DNA from: Nevskiales bacterium
Lineage (GTDB): Bacteria; Pseudomonadota; Gammaproteobacteria; Nevskiales; Nevskiaceae
DNA length: 64,000 nucleotides
Assembly: GCA_028698335.1 (NCBI GenBank)
Contig: JAQVDP010000017.1
Location: 1-64,000 of the forward strand
Direction: 5' to 3'
Made by a program: the position numbers and the translations under genes. The notes beneath the pieces are model-generated. The model was not told the DNA's origin. It ran no database searches and saw only the letters and a list, made by a program, of their open reading frames with translations. Numbering within the stretch: the first letter of the stretch is position 1; each line of letters begins with the position of its first letter. Shown here one piece after another: positions 47,092 to 57,282 of this stretch.

Positions 47092-47940
47092 ATGCATATC
47101 GTCGTTTGCATCAAGCAGGTTCCGGACTCGGCGCAGATCCGTGTCCATCCGGTCACCAACACCATCATGCGGCAGGGCGTGCCGGCCATCGTCAATCCCT
47201 ACGACCTGTTCGCGCTGGAGGAGGCCCTGCGCCTCAAGGACCGCTTCGGCGGGCGGGTCACGGTGCTGTGCATGGGGCCGCCGCAGGCCGAGGACTCGCT
47301 GCGCAAGTGCGTGTCCTTCGGCGCCGACGACGCGATCCTCGTCACCGACCGCGCCTTCGCCGGCGCCGACACGCTGGCGACCTCGTACGCGCTGGCGTCG
47401 GCGATCCGCCAGATCGGGCGCGAGCAGGCGGTCGACCTGGTGTTCACCGGCAAGCAGACCGTCGACGGCGATACCGCCCAGGTCGGGCCCGGTATCGCCA
47501 AGCGCCTGGGCCTGCAACTGCTGACCTACGTGTCGCGCATCGTCGAACTCGACATGGACGCGAAGAAGATCGTGATCGAGCGGCGCGCCGAAGGCGGCGT
47601 GCAGGTGCTGCGCACCGCGGTACCGTGCCTGATCACGATGCTCGAGAACACCAACGAACTGCGCTTCGCGAGCATGCCGAGCATGATCAACGCCGCCCGC
47701 GTGCCGATCCGGCGCTGGAACAAGGACGACGCCGGCATCGAGGACATCGAGAAGATCGGCCTGAAGGGATCGCCGACCGTCGTCAGCAAGGTCTTCGGGC
47801 CGACGCCGCGCACCGAGAAGGCCGAGATGCTGGCGGTCGAGGAATCGTCGCTGCGCGACGTGTCCCTGAACCTGATCCAGCGCCTGTTCACCCGCCACCC
47901 CGGACTCGAGCAGCAGCTGCTCGAACGGTCCGACGCCTGA
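47092..47940 (+). CDS. fixA: Electron transfer flavoprotein beta subunit FixA
   Basis: FixA is the beta-type ETF subunit of the FixABCX electron-bifurcating complex, which oxidises NADH and delivers low-potential electrons to ferredoxin/flavodoxin for nitrogenase. The 282-residue protein starts [20 protein letters not shown] and has [20 protein letters not shown] and [16 protein letters not shown], both typical. It follows nifW by 13 bases. Confidence 0.95.
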   Translation: MHIVVCIKQVPDSAQIRVHPVTNTIMRQGVPAIVNPYDLFALEEALRLKDRFGGRVTVLCMGPPQAEDSLRKCVSFGADDAILVTDRAFAGADTLATSYALASAIRQIGREQAVDLVFTGKQTVDGDTAQVGPGIAKRLGLQLLTYVSRIVELDMDAKKIVIERRAEGGVQVLRTAVPCLITMLENTNELRFASMPSMINAARVPIRRWNKDDAGIEDIEKIGLKGSPTVVSKVFGPTPRTEKAEMLAVEESSLRDVSLNLIQRLFTRHPGLEQQLLERSDA

Positions 47941-47953
47941 GGAGCTGGACGCC

Positions 47954-49060
47954 ATGAATCAAGCCACAGTCAAGAGGCCCGCCGGTCGCGGTGGCCGCAA
48001 TCTGGAACTGCCCGAGCATCTGAAGCGCTACAAGGGCGTCTGGGTGTTCATCGAACACGACCGCGGGCACGTGCATCAGGTGTCGTGGGAGCTGATGGGC
48101 GCGGCGCGCCAGCTCGCCGACACGCTGGGCGCGGAGGTTGCCGGCGTGCTGATGGGTGGACCGGACGAGCCGCTGGAGACCTTCGCCCAGGAGGCGTTCG
48201 GCTACGGAGCGGATCTCTGCTACGTCACGCGCGCGCCGGTACTGGCCGGGTACCGCAACGAACCGTTCACGCGCGGCCTCACCGAACTGGTCAATACCTA
48301 CCAGCCGGAGATCATGCTGCTCGGCGCGACGACGATGGGGCGTGACCTCGCCGGATCGGTGGCGACGACGCTGCAGACCGGACTGACCGCGGACTGCACC
48401 GAACTCAACATCGACCCGACCTCGCGTGCGCTCGCGGCGACGCGGCCGACCTTCGGCGGCTCGCTGCTGTGCACGATCATGACGCTGGCGTACCGGCCGC
48501 AGATGGCGACGGTGCGTCCGCGCGTGATGCCGATGCCGAAGAAGGACGCCACCCGCAGCGGCCGGATCATCGAAGGCACGCTCGACTTGGCCGAGAGCGA
48601 GATCGTCACCAAGCTGCTCGACTTCATTCCGGACGCGAGCAGCAACAAGATCAACCTGGCCTATGCCGACATCATCGTGTCCGGCGGCAAGGGCATGAAA
48701 AAGCCCGAGAACTTCGAGCTGATCTGGAACCTGGCGCGGGTGCTCGGCGCCGAGGTCGGCGCCACCCGGCCGGTGGTGCAGGCCGGATGGGTCGAGGCCG
48801 AGCGCCAGGTCGGCCAGACCGGCAAGACGGTGCGGCCCAAGCTCTACATCGCCGCCGGCATCTCCGGCGCGATCCAGCATCGTGTCGGCATGGAGGGCGC
48901 GGACGCGATCGTCGCGATCAACAGCGACCCGAACGCGCCGATCTTCGACTTCGCGCATTACGGCATCGTCGGCAACGCGATGACGGTCCTGCCGGCGCTG
49001 ACCGAGGCCTTCCGCGCGCATCTCGCGGCGCGCTCGGCCGGCGGCGTGGTTGCAGCCTAG
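47954..49060 (+). CDS. fixB: Electron transfer flavoprotein alpha subunit FixB
   Basis: FixB is the alpha-type ETF subunit that binds FAD with FixA. The 368-residue protein has an extended N-terminus ending [23 protein letters not shown] and the FAD-binding C-terminal region ([36 protein letters not shown]). It follows fixA by 13 bases. Confidence 0.95.
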   Translation: MNQATVKRPAGRGGRNLELPEHLKRYKGVWVFIEHDRGHVHQVSWELMGAARQLADTLGAEVAGVLMGGPDEPLETFAQEAFGYGADLCYVTRAPVLAGYRNEPFTRGLTELVNTYQPEIMLLGATTMGRDLAGSVATTLQTGLTADCTELNIDPTSRALAATRPTFGGSLLCTIMTLAYRPQMATVRPRVMPMPKKDATRSGRIIEGTLDLAESEIVTKLLDFIPDASSNKINLAYADIIVSGGKGMKKPENFELIWNLARVLGAEVGATRPVVQAGWVEAERQVGQTGKTVRPKLYIAAGISGAIQHRVGMEGADAIVAINSDPNAPIFDFAHYGIVGNAMTVLPALTEAFRAHLAARSAGGVVAA

Positions 49061-49070
49061 GGGAACAGTC

Positions 49071-50375
49071 ATGAAGGAAAAGTTTGACGCCATCGTCGTC
49101 GGCGCCGGCCCCGCCGGTAACGCCGCCGCCTACACACTGGCCAAGGCCGGCCTGTCGGTCCTGCAGATCGAGCGCGGCGAATATCCGGGTTCGAAGAACG
49201 TGCAGGGCGCGATCCTGTACTCGGATGCGCTGGAGAAGATGATTCCGGACTTCAGGGAGGACGCGCCGCTCGAGCGCCACGTCATCGAGCAGCGCCAGTG
49301 GGTGCTGAGCAAGGACTCCTACGTCGGCGCGCACTACCGCTCGGACGCGTTCAACCACGAGCCGTACAACCGCTACACGATCATCCGCGCGCAGTTCGAC
49401 AAGTGGTTCTCGTCGAAGGTGCGCGAGGCCGGCGCCCTGGTGATCTGCGAAACCACGGTCGATCACCTGATCATGGACGGCGAGCAGGTCGTCGGCGTGC
49501 AGTGCGATCGCGAGCACGGAGACGTCTACGCCGACGTGGTGATCCTCGCCGACGGCGTCAATTCGGTGCTGGCGCGCAAGGCCGGGTTCCATGGCGAGAT
49601 CGAGGCCGCGAACGTCGCGCTCGCGGTCAAGGAAATCCTGTTCATGCCCGAGGAGACGATCCAGGAGCGCTTCAACATCGGCGAGGAGGAGGGCGTCGTC
49701 ATCGAGATGATCGGCTCGATCACCGACGGCATGATGGGCACCGGCTTCCTCTACACCAACAAGGAATCGCTGACGATCGGCGTCGGCTGCATGCTGTCCG
49801 ATTTCAAGACCAGCCCGAACCGCACCTCGCCGTACGCGATGCTCGAACAGATGAAGCGCCATCCGTCGATCGCGCCGCTGATCGCCGGCGGCGAGATGAA
49901 GGAATACTGCGCGCACCTGATTCCCGAGGGCGGCTACCGGGCGGTGCCGAAGGTGGCCGGCAACGGCTGGATGATCGCCGGCGACTCGGGCGGCTTCGTC
50001 AATGCGGTGCATCGCGAAGGCTCCAACCTGGCGATGACCACGGGCCGCGTCGCCGCGGAGACATACATCGAGGCACGCGCCGCCGGCAAGCCGATGACCG
50101 AGGCGACGCTCAGGGCCTATCCGGAAAAGCTCAAGAACAGCTTCGTGATGAAGGATCTGCACAAGTATCGCGACATGCCGCAGATCTTCCACCACAACAA
50201 ACAGTTCTTCACGACCTATCCGGATCTGGTCAACGACGCCGCCCGCACGATGCTGACGGTCGACGGCGTCGACAAGAAGACCAAGGAGAAGGCGGTCATG
50301 TCGAGCTTCCGCAAGGCGCGCGGACTGCCCGGCATGTTCGGTGATGCATTCAAGTTCTGGAGGGCTGTCCGGTGA
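49071..50375 (+). CDS. fixC: Electron-transferring flavoprotein oxidoreductase FixC
   Basis: FixC is the quinone-reducing flavoprotein of FixABCX. The 434-residue protein has an N-terminal FAD-binding Rossmann motif (AIVVGAGPAGNAAAYTLAKAG) and the family regions SKNVQGAILYSDALE and GDSGGFVNAVHREGSNLAM. The ATG at 49071 is preceded by GGGGAA; a frame opening at 49050 overlaps fixB and was rejected. It overlaps fixX by 4 bases. Confidence 0.95.
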   Translation: MKEKFDAIVVGAGPAGNAAAYTLAKAGLSVLQIERGEYPGSKNVQGAILYSDALEKMIPDFREDAPLERHVIEQRQWVLSKDSYVGAHYRSDAFNHEPYNRYTIIRAQFDKWFSSKVREAGALVICETTVDHLIMDGEQVVGVQCDREHGDVYADVVILADGVNSVLARKAGFHGEIEAANVALAVKEILFMPEETIQERFNIGEEEGVVIEMIGSITDGMMGTGFLYTNKESLTIGVGCMLSDFKTSPNRTSPYAMLEQMKRHPSIAPLIAGGEMKEYCAHLIPEGGYRAVPKVAGNGWMIAGDSGGFVNAVHREGSNLAMTTGRVAAETYIEARAAGKPMTEATLRAYPEKLKNSFVMKDLHKYRDMPQIFHHNKQFFTTYPDLVNDAARTMLTVDGVDKKTKEKAVMSSFRKARGLPGMFGDAFKFWRAVR

Positions 50376-50680
50376 GTACCGCAACGTTTCCGATCGTCAA
50401 CGTCGAAGAGAAGCTGTTCCAGAACCGCTACCGCGTCGATCACGGCCGGCCGCATATCCAGATCAAGGACGCGCGGATCTGCCAGTCGCAGTGCGAGAAC
50501 AAGGCCTGCACCTTCGTCTGCCCGGCGTCCTGCTACAAGGCCGAGGGCAACGGTGCCGTCACCCTGATCACCGACGGCTGCCTCGAATGCGGCAGCTGCC
50601 GGATCATCTGCACCGAGCACGAGAACGTGGCCTGGGAGTATCCGCGCGGCGGACACGGCGTGCTGTTCAAGTTCGGCTGA
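50372..50680 (+). CDS. fixX: Ferredoxin-like protein FixX
   Basis: FixX is the ferredoxin-like subunit that partners FixC. The 102-residue protein has CENKACTFVCPASCYK and CLECGSCRIIC cysteine groups. It starts with GTG overlapping the fixC stop (GTGA). It completes the fixABCX set in the nifV operon. Confidence 0.93.
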   Translation: MSTATFPIVNVEEKLFQNRYRVDHGRPHIQIKDARICQSQCENKACTFVCPASCYKAEGNGAVTLITDGCLECGSCRIICTEHENVAWEYPRGGHGVLFKFG

Positions 50681-50696
50681 TTCGCCGCACCGCGAC

Positions 50697-50726
50697 GGGC
50701 GCCCGGCCGGAGGCGGCGGGGCGCCC
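50697..50726 (+). terminator. Candidate hairpin after fixX
   Basis: Two copies of GGGCGCCC at 50697-50704 and 50719-50726 could pair in an 8-bp GC stem with a 14-base loop just after fixX. No T tract follows; it may attenuate rather than terminate. Confidence 0.3.
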
Positions 50727-50746
50727 GCGATACCAGGATGATGATC

Positions 50747-51205
50747 ATGGACAACCTGCAGCTGTTTCTGGCGCACGCCATCGAGCTGGAGCGCGACGCC
50801 GCGCGGCGATACGAGGAGCTGACCGAGGCGATGCGTACCGCGGGCAATGCCGAGGTCGAGGCCTTCTTTAAGCAGATGGCGCATTTCTCCCGGCGTCACC
50901 TCAAGGAGGCGATGCAGCGCGGTGGCTTCCACATGTTGCCGGCACTGGCGGCGGACCAGTGGCAGTGGCCGGACGGAAGCAGTCCCGAGGCCGCCGCGTG
51001 GGAAGGGGTGGACGGCCTGATCGACGCGCAGGCCGCGATCGGGATCGCGCTGGACTCCGAGCGCCGCGGCCTGAGCTACTACCGGGCGCTGGCGGCATCG
51101 AGCACCGATGCCGAGGTGCGCCACATGGCGCTGGTGTTTGCCGGCGAGGAAGCCGAGCACGTCGAGCAACTCGAGGCCTGGCAGCAGCGCCTGCTCGAAG
51201 CCTGA
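50747..51205 (+). CDS. Ferritin-like/rubrerythrin-type di-iron protein
   Basis: The 152-residue helical protein has ferritin-like signature residues: AIELERDAARRYEEL on the first helix pair, HFSRRHLKEA, and EEAEHVEQLEAW on the last helix, giving the Glu and His ligands of a carboxylate-bridged di-iron site. ATG 50747 has AGGA 8 bases upstream; in-frame ATGs at 50738 and 50741 are alternatives. Its place after fixX suggests a role in oxidative protection or iron supply for nitrogenase, which is inference. Confidence 0.78.
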   Translation: MDNLQLFLAHAIELERDAARRYEELTEAMRTAGNAEVEAFFKQMAHFSRRHLKEAMQRGGFHMLPALAADQWQWPDGSSPEAAAWEGVDGLIDAQAAIGIALDSERRGLSYYRALAASSTDAEVRHMALVFAGEEAEHVEQLEAWQQRLLEA

Positions 51206-51219
51206 CGCGGCGGGGCCTC

Positions 51220-51729
51220 GTGAATCTGCTCACCGGCGAGGTTTCGCGGGCGCTGTTCGGCGACGGTGCGATGCCGGCGTCGGTGCGGCGGCTGGTGGAT
51301 CTGGCGCAGTCGGCGCCGCCGAACCAGCGCGAGGCGCTGCTGTGGACCGCGCGCGCATCCGCGCCGGAGTCGCTGGCGGTCTGTTACCTGCTCTACAAGC
51401 ACTATGCGACGCAGCGCAATCTGGTCGAGGCCGAGCGCGCGGCGCGTGCGGGACTCGCCGAGGCGGCGCGGCAGGCCGGACTCGACGCCGACTGGAAGCG
51501 GGTCCTGCCGCGGCAGGCGGCGTTCGACCGGCCCGGGCCGGCGCGCTTCTGGCTGTTCACGCTCAAGGCGCTGGCGTTCCTGCGCCTGCGCGCCGGCGGG
51601 GGCCACGAGGCGCGTGCGATGCTGGCCCGCCTGCGCGTGCTCGACCCCGGCGACAGCGTCGGCGGCGACGTCGTCGCGGCGCTGGCCGACGCCGCGTTTC
51701 CGCGGCGGGGGACGCGTGGCGGCCCCTAG
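51220..51729 (+). CDS. TPR-like nif-linked protein, copy 1
   Basis: The 169-residue helical protein (GTG 51220) contains tetratricopeptide-like helices. It is a clear paralogue of the gene at 60712: both share RF-x-LF-x-LK-x2-A-x-L-x-LR-x-G and a C-terminal LD-P-x-D-x-VGG stretch. No catalytic residues are visible. It starts 14 bases after the ferritin-like gene. A scaffold or chaperone role in nitrogenase assembly is possible but unproven. Confidence 0.75.
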   Translation: MNLLTGEVSRALFGDGAMPASVRRLVDLAQSAPPNQREALLWTARASAPESLAVCYLLYKHYATQRNLVEAERAARAGLAEAARQAGLDADWKRVLPRQAAFDRPGPARFWLFTLKALAFLRLRAGGGHEARAMLARLRVLDPGDSVGGDVVAALADAAFPRRGTRGGP

Positions 51730-51744
51730 CCGGGCAGCCACCGG

Positions 51745-52323
51745 CTATTCGGGACCGAAGCACTCCTCGTAGTCGTCGCAGGCGCCGCATGACGGCGCCC
51801 GGCAGACCATGCCGGCACGCTCGCACAGCTGTTTGTAGAAAAACGCCTTCCAGCGCATGTTGCCGGTGTTGCGCGCGGCCAGCGCCGGGAAGCGCTGCTG
51901 CAGCAGCGCGGACAGCGCGCGGCGGTCGGGCAGGCGCAGGTCCTGCCAGAGGTGATTGTCGAACAGGGCCGCGGTGGCGACGGCGCAGGCCAGCCAGCGG
52001 CTTTCGGGTGTACGCGGTTCGGCGGCCTCCAGCAGCAACTGCAGCAGGTCGTCGAATTCGGTGCCCAGCTCGTCGTCGGGTGGGGTGGCCGCGGGCATCG
52101 GTCCGCCGGTCGCGGCGCGTGAGCCGGGAAACAGCGTGTCGAGCATGCGGGCGCACTCATCCGGATCGAGTCCGCGCAGCCACAGCGCAGGAGGAAGGGC
52201 GTGGGCCTCGGCGGTGGCGATGGTGCCGGCAATCGCGAGCGTTTCCAGTGCATCCGGGTCGCGCGCATGCCGGAGCAGGGGCGTCGTGGCGATCTCCGGC
52301 AACGGGTCGGGAACTGCGGACAT
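51745..52323 (-). CDS. nifQ: Molybdenum delivery protein NifQ
   Basis: NifQ carries a Mo-Fe-S cluster and supplies molybdenum for FeMo-cofactor synthesis. The 192-residue protein ends with the NifQ signature MRWKAFFYKQLCERAGMVC followed by the C-X4-C-X2-C-X5-C motif (CRAPSCGACDDYEEC) that binds the cluster. The ATG at 52323 has GGAGGG upstream. It is convergent with the TPR-like gene and divergent from nifA, with its own sigma-54 promoter. Confidence 0.93.
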   Translation of the reverse strand: MSAVPDPLPEIATTPLLRHARDPDALETLAIAGTIATAEAHALPPALWLRGLDPDECARMLDTLFPGSRAATGGPMPAATPPDDELGTEFDDLLQLLLEAAEPRTPESRWLACAVATAALFDNHLWQDLRLPDRRALSALLQQRFPALAARNTGNMRWKAFFYKQLCERAGMVCRAPSCGACDDYEECFGPE

Positions 52324-52393
52324 GTCGGGAACCCTCCATAACGGACAATTGCACCGGGCAACGGGGCCGTTTCGGCCCGTTCGGGAGCTGAGG

Positions 52394-52409
52394 CGCAAGT
52401 TGTGTGCCG
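52394..52409 (-). promoter_or_regulatory. Sigma-54 promoter of nifQ
   Basis: On the minus strand CGGCACACAACTTGCG gives GG at 52408-52407 and GC at 52396-52395 with 10-base spacing, a good -24/-12 match (GGCAC and TTGC). It lies about 70 bases before the nifQ start and points away from the nifA promoter. Confidence 0.72.
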
Positions 52410-52433
52410 GATCGCGCGGCAACGCCGTCCGGA

Positions 52434-52449
52434 TGGAACGGTGTTTGCT
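52434..52449 (+). promoter_or_regulatory. Sigma-54 promoter of nifA
   Basis: TGGAACGGTGTTTGCT has GG at 52435-52436 and GC at 52447-52448, exact spacing and a perfect TTGCT. It lies 86 bases before the nifA ATG. The -24 elements of nifA and nifQ are only 26 bases apart, and no TGT-N10-ACA lies between the genes, so the activator site is not evident. Confidence 0.75.
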
Positions 52450-52534
52450 TCGACATATCGCGGATGCGCCCCGTCGGCGCGGTGCCCGTTCCGGGGCCGA
52501 AGCGGCGGCGGGGCATGACGAGGTGGAGAGTGCG

Positions 52535-54253
<1,719 letters not shown>

Positions 54254-54270
54254 AAACCCAGAGGGGCATC

Positions 54271-55059
54271 GTGAGCCAGGAATGCAACAGGCCGCAGCCG
54301 CGCGACCCGCTGCGCAGCGGAGACGATTGGATCGGTCACCAGCGTCTGCGCTGGCTGTTCGACGCGGCCGGTTTCGACGTCCTGCCGGTTCGCGAGCACG
54401 AAGCCGCGTCGGCGCGCGGCGCGGTGCAGGAGATGAACAACCTCGCCGGTGAGCCGCTGGCCGAATGGCTCGAAGGCGACATCGGCTGCGGAATCCGCCT
54501 GACCGCCCGCGGACGCCGGCTGTCGGTGGCCCTGAGCGTGGTGCGCGAAGCGGAGGCCCGGCTGCTCGAGGAGTTCGGCGGCAGCTTCGCCGACGACCTG
54601 CGTCTGCTCGACCGCGTCACCGTCAGGACCAGTGCCCGCAACCAGTTCTTCGCGCGGGTCGAGACGCTGTCCGGAGGGGCCCTGCAGGACCACGTCGTCC
54701 TGCGCCTGCCGAGCGGACATCGCATCGTCGCGCTGATCACGCGCAGCAGCGTCGAGGCGCTCGCACTCGGGCCCGGCATCGACGTGGTGGCGCTGATCAA
54801 GGCGCCGTCGATGCGGGTCGTGAGCGCGGAGGGCCAGGCGCAGCCGCCGCAGTCCGTCGGCGGCGAGGTCAACGCCCTGGACGGCGTGGTCCGCAGCATG
54901 AGCCGGGATGACTGCTACACCGAGGTGCTGGTCGACATCGGTGCGGATCTGAGCGCGGTCGCGGTGGCGGCGACTGCCGAGATGCCGCCTATCGGTATCG
55001 GACAGCAGGTCTGGCTGCGCTTCTCGACGGCGTCGGTCATCGTCGGCGTTCCGGCCTGA
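54271..55059 (+). CDS. ModE-like protein with a diverged DNA-binding domain
   Basis: The 262-residue protein (GTG 54271, GAGGGG upstream) aligns in layout with ModE. A winged-HTH-like N-terminal domain has lost the usual recognition helix sequence but keeps the MNN-x-AG-x-PL and LTARGRRL features. Two molbindin/TOBE domains follow, the first starting SARNQFFARVETLS. It may bind molybdate but is unlikely to bind the standard ModE site. It lies 17 bases after nifA on the same strand, so it is probably coexpressed with it. Confidence 0.78.
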   Translation: MSQECNRPQPRDPLRSGDDWIGHQRLRWLFDAAGFDVLPVREHEAASARGAVQEMNNLAGEPLAEWLEGDIGCGIRLTARGRRLSVALSVVREAEARLLEEFGGSFADDLRLLDRVTVRTSARNQFFARVETLSGGALQDHVVLRLPSGHRIVALITRSSVEALALGPGIDVVALIKAPSMRVVSAEGQAQPPQSVGGEVNALDGVVRSMSRDDCYTEVLVDIGADLSAVAVAATAEMPPIGIGQQVWLRFSTASVIVGVPA

Positions 55060-55215
55060 GGTCGGCGCCGGCCGCGTGACGGCGGCTTTCCCAGATATCG
55101 TTATGTGACGGGCTTCCGACAAAGCCGACATCGGATCACGCGCCGTGAGCCGGACCGATTCTGCCGTCATCCGATTAATCTAACAAAAACAATATCCTGA
55201 AGATCGGGTCGGTCC

Positions 55216-55231
55216 TGGCATGCTCCGTGCG
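55216..55231 (+). promoter_or_regulatory. Weak sigma-54 promoter candidate
   Basis: TGGCATGCTCCGTGCG has GG at 55217-55218 and GC at 55229-55230 with 10-base spacing, but the -12 is GTGC rather than TTGC. It is immediately followed by the ModE-type box, which would overlap the transcription start. Confidence 0.4.
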
Positions 55232-55239
55232 ATAAGCGC

Positions 55240-55257
55240 TATATAGCGTAATATATA
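55240..55257. promoter_or_regulatory. ModE operator upstream of the periplasmic redox unit
   Basis: TATATA-GCGTAA-TATATA has the same half-sites and 6-base spacing as the operator at 34225-34242 and is flanked by CGC on the left and AACG on the right, as in the ModE consensus. It lies 61 bases before the GTG of the next gene. Molybdate repression or activation of that gene is predicted. Confidence 0.72.
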
Positions 55258-55317
55258 TAAACGTGGCTTCGTGCCGCGTGTTCCGAGCCGAGTCGAGACC
55301 CCCTCAGGAGTGATGCC

Positions 55318-55860
55318 GTGCCGATCCGATTCCCCTTGTCCATTCGCCGCAGCGCGGTTGCCGTCGTCGTCGGGTGCTGCCTCCATGGCGCGCCGGCGCT
55401 GGCCGATGATGCCTGTGACGGCTTTCGTGCCGAGTTCGCGTCGACGCGGACGCAGTACGCCGGTGACGCGCAGACGTTGCAGGCGGGGAGCGACGTCGAG
55501 TCGGCGCCGACGGTCATGCCCGGGCGGCCTTATGCGCTGGCGCTGTCGCCGCTGTCCGGGGTGACGCTGGCGGCTGCGCCGGGCAAGCCGATGCTGCCCG
55601 ACGGTGCCGCCGGCGGCATGGTGCGGTTCGAAGTGCCGGAAGCGGGTGGCTATCACGTCGCGATCGGCAGCAATCACTGGATCGACATCGTCGACTCCGG
55701 GACGCTGATCGCGTCCAGGGATTTTCAGGGAGTGTTCGGGTGCTCGGCCCCGCACAAGGTCGTGGTCTACGAACTGCCCGCCGGCCGCGAGCTGGTGTTG
55801 CAGTTCAGCGGCAGCCCGACGGATGCGACGCGCCTGCTGATCAAGGCCGCGACGCCATGA
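55318..55860 (+). CDS. Secreted protein of unknown function, Mo-box-preceded
   Basis: The 180-residue product (GTG 55318, AGGAG 7 bases upstream) has a signal peptide cleaved near ALA|DD. The mature domain is beta-rich, with VRFEVPEAGGYHVAIGSNHWIDIVDSG and a lone Cys in GVFGCSAPHK. His and Cys residues might bind metal, but no family motif is recognised. It is translationally coupled (ATGA) to the di-haem protein gene and preceded by a ModE-type operator. Confidence 0.75.
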   Translation: MPIRFPLSIRRSAVAVVVGCCLHGAPALADDACDGFRAEFASTRTQYAGDAQTLQAGSDVESAPTVMPGRPYALALSPLSGVTLAAAPGKPMLPDGAAGGMVRFEVPEAGGYHVAIGSNHWIDIVDSGTLIASRDFQGVFGCSAPHKVVVYELPAGRELVLQFSGSPTDATRLLIKAATP

Positions 55861-57224
55861 CGGCGGCCCGTGCCCGGCACCGGTCACGGTGGGCGTCGGC
55901 GGCCGCGTGTCTGCTGTCGGTGTCGGCGGCCGCCGCCGGCGGATCCGCGGAAGGACCGGGCGATGTGTCGTTCGCGGCGGTCCGCGTCGCGGCACAGACC
56001 CGGTTCGAGCCGGTGGCGTATGCCGCGCTCGACGGCGACCAGCAGCGGCGCTACGCGCTCGGTCTGGCGGTCTTCAACACGCATTGGGTCGCCGCCGGGA
56101 CCGCGCAGGCCGCGCGCATCGACGGTGTCGGTCCGCTGCACAACGCGCCGTCCTGTGACGCCTGCCACAACAGCGGTGCGCGCGGCCGTGGTCCCGAGGG
56201 GGATGGTGCGCTGCCGATCGGCCTGGTGATCGCGGTGTCGCCGGCTGGGTCGGCGGGGCCTCATCCGCGCTACGGCCATGTGCTCAACCCGTCGGGCCTG
56301 GATCGGGTTCCGGCCGAGGCGCAGCTGCGGGTGCGCTATCGCATGCTGGAGGGGCGCTATCCGGACGGCGCCCGGTGGCAGCTGCGGGATCCGCGGTATC
56401 TCGTCGAGGCGCCGGGCTATGGCGCACTCGCGGACGATACCGTGCTCAAGCCGCGGCTTGCGCCGGCGCTGTTCGGTGCCGGCCTGCTCGAGCGCGTGCC
56501 GGTCGACTGGCTGCGGCGGCGCGAGGCGCGCAATGCCGAGCGGACCGACGGCGTACGCGGGCGGATCGCCTGGCGCGAATTCGACGGGCGGAAGATGCCG
56601 GGACGCTTCGACTGGCAGGGCGACGCGGTCTCGGTCGCTAACCAGACCGGGCGTGCGTTCGCGCGGGAAATGGGCCTGAGCAATCCGCTGCAGCCCGCCG
56701 ACGACTGCACCGCGACGCAGGCGGCGTGCCGGAAGGCCGCATCCGGCGGCAGCCCCGAAGTCGATCCGCAGTTGTTTGCCGCGGTCGAGGCCTTCCAGCG
56801 CTGGCTCGCGGTACCGGCGGTCGCGCGCGACGGCGGGATCGAGGCGGACGGAGCGGCGCTGTTCACGGCCACCGGCTGTGCCGACTGCCACGTGCCGGCG
56901 CTGCCGGTCGAGATCGATGGCGCCGGCCCGGCGCAGCTGCCCGCGTACTCGGACCTGCTGGTGCACGACCTCGGGTCCGGACTGGCCGATCGCGATCTGC
57001 GCGGGCAGGCGGTTCCCGGCGCCTGGCGAACCGCGCCGCTGTGGGGCTTGGGCTACGCCGTGCAGCGCGGCGGCGCGCTAGGCCTGCTGCACGACGGCCG
57101 CGCCCGCTCGGTCGAGGAGGCGATCCTCTGGCACGGCGGCGAGGCAGCCGCGGCGCAGGCGCGCTTTGTCGCGTCGACGCCCGGGCAGCGTGCGCTGCTG
57201 CTGCGCTGGTTGGAGACGCGCTAG
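55857..57224 (+). CDS. Di-haem c-type protein (DUF1111, putative thiol oxidoreductase/peroxidase)
   Basis: The 455-residue protein has a signal peptide and two haem c motifs: CDACH within VGPLHNAPSCDACHNSG (about residue 102) and CADCH near residue 343. It matches the DUF1111/COG3488 di-haem family by the VGPLHNAPSCDACH and SNPLQPADDCT segments. Members are proposed periplasmic oxidoreductases with unknown substrates. It overlaps the secreted protein gene by 4 bases, so the two form one unit near Mo-binding proteins inside the nif island. Confidence 0.85.
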   Translation: MTAARARHRSRWASAAACLLSVSAAAAGGSAEGPGDVSFAAVRVAAQTRFEPVAYAALDGDQQRRYALGLAVFNTHWVAAGTAQAARIDGVGPLHNAPSCDACHNSGARGRGPEGDGALPIGLVIAVSPAGSAGPHPRYGHVLNPSGLDRVPAEAQLRVRYRMLEGRYPDGARWQLRDPRYLVEAPGYGALADDTVLKPRLAPALFGAGLLERVPVDWLRRREARNAERTDGVRGRIAWREFDGRKMPGRFDWQGDAVSVANQTGRAFAREMGLSNPLQPADDCTATQAACRKAASGGSPEVDPQLFAAVEAFQRWLAVPAVARDGGIEADGAALFTATGCADCHVPALPVEIDGAGPAQLPAYSDLLVHDLGSGLADRDLRGQAVPGAWRTAPLWGLGYAVQRGGALGLLHDGRARSVEEAILWHGGEAAAAQARFVASTPGQRALLLRWLETR

Positions 57225-57282
57225 CAGCGGGAGGGTGCGGACCGGGCGGCGCCTTCATCCGGCGGCGCCGCCCGGAACGGCC

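Larger units (their letters stand above)
55060..55317. promoter_or_regulatory. Control region of the Mo-box periplasmic unit
   Basis: This 258-base region is more AT-rich than its surroundings from about 55175 on and contains no gene. It holds a possible sigma-54 element at 55216-55231 and a ModE-type operator at 55240-55257. A TGT-to-ACA pair near 55104 has 12 bases between the elements, so it is not a normal NifA site. Confidence 0.55.

Noticed and set aside
50959-51219. Upstream extension of the TPR-like frame at 51220
   Set aside because: It overlaps the ferritin-like gene in another frame and is Arg-rich shadow sequence; GTG 51220 follows the previous stop.
52350-52366. NtrC-type site between nifQ and nifA
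   Set aside because: Only one half (TGCACC) is convincing; the second half and the spacing do not match.
55104-55121. NifA enhancer upstream of the Mo-box unit
   Set aside because: TGT and ACA are separated by 12 bases, not 10.
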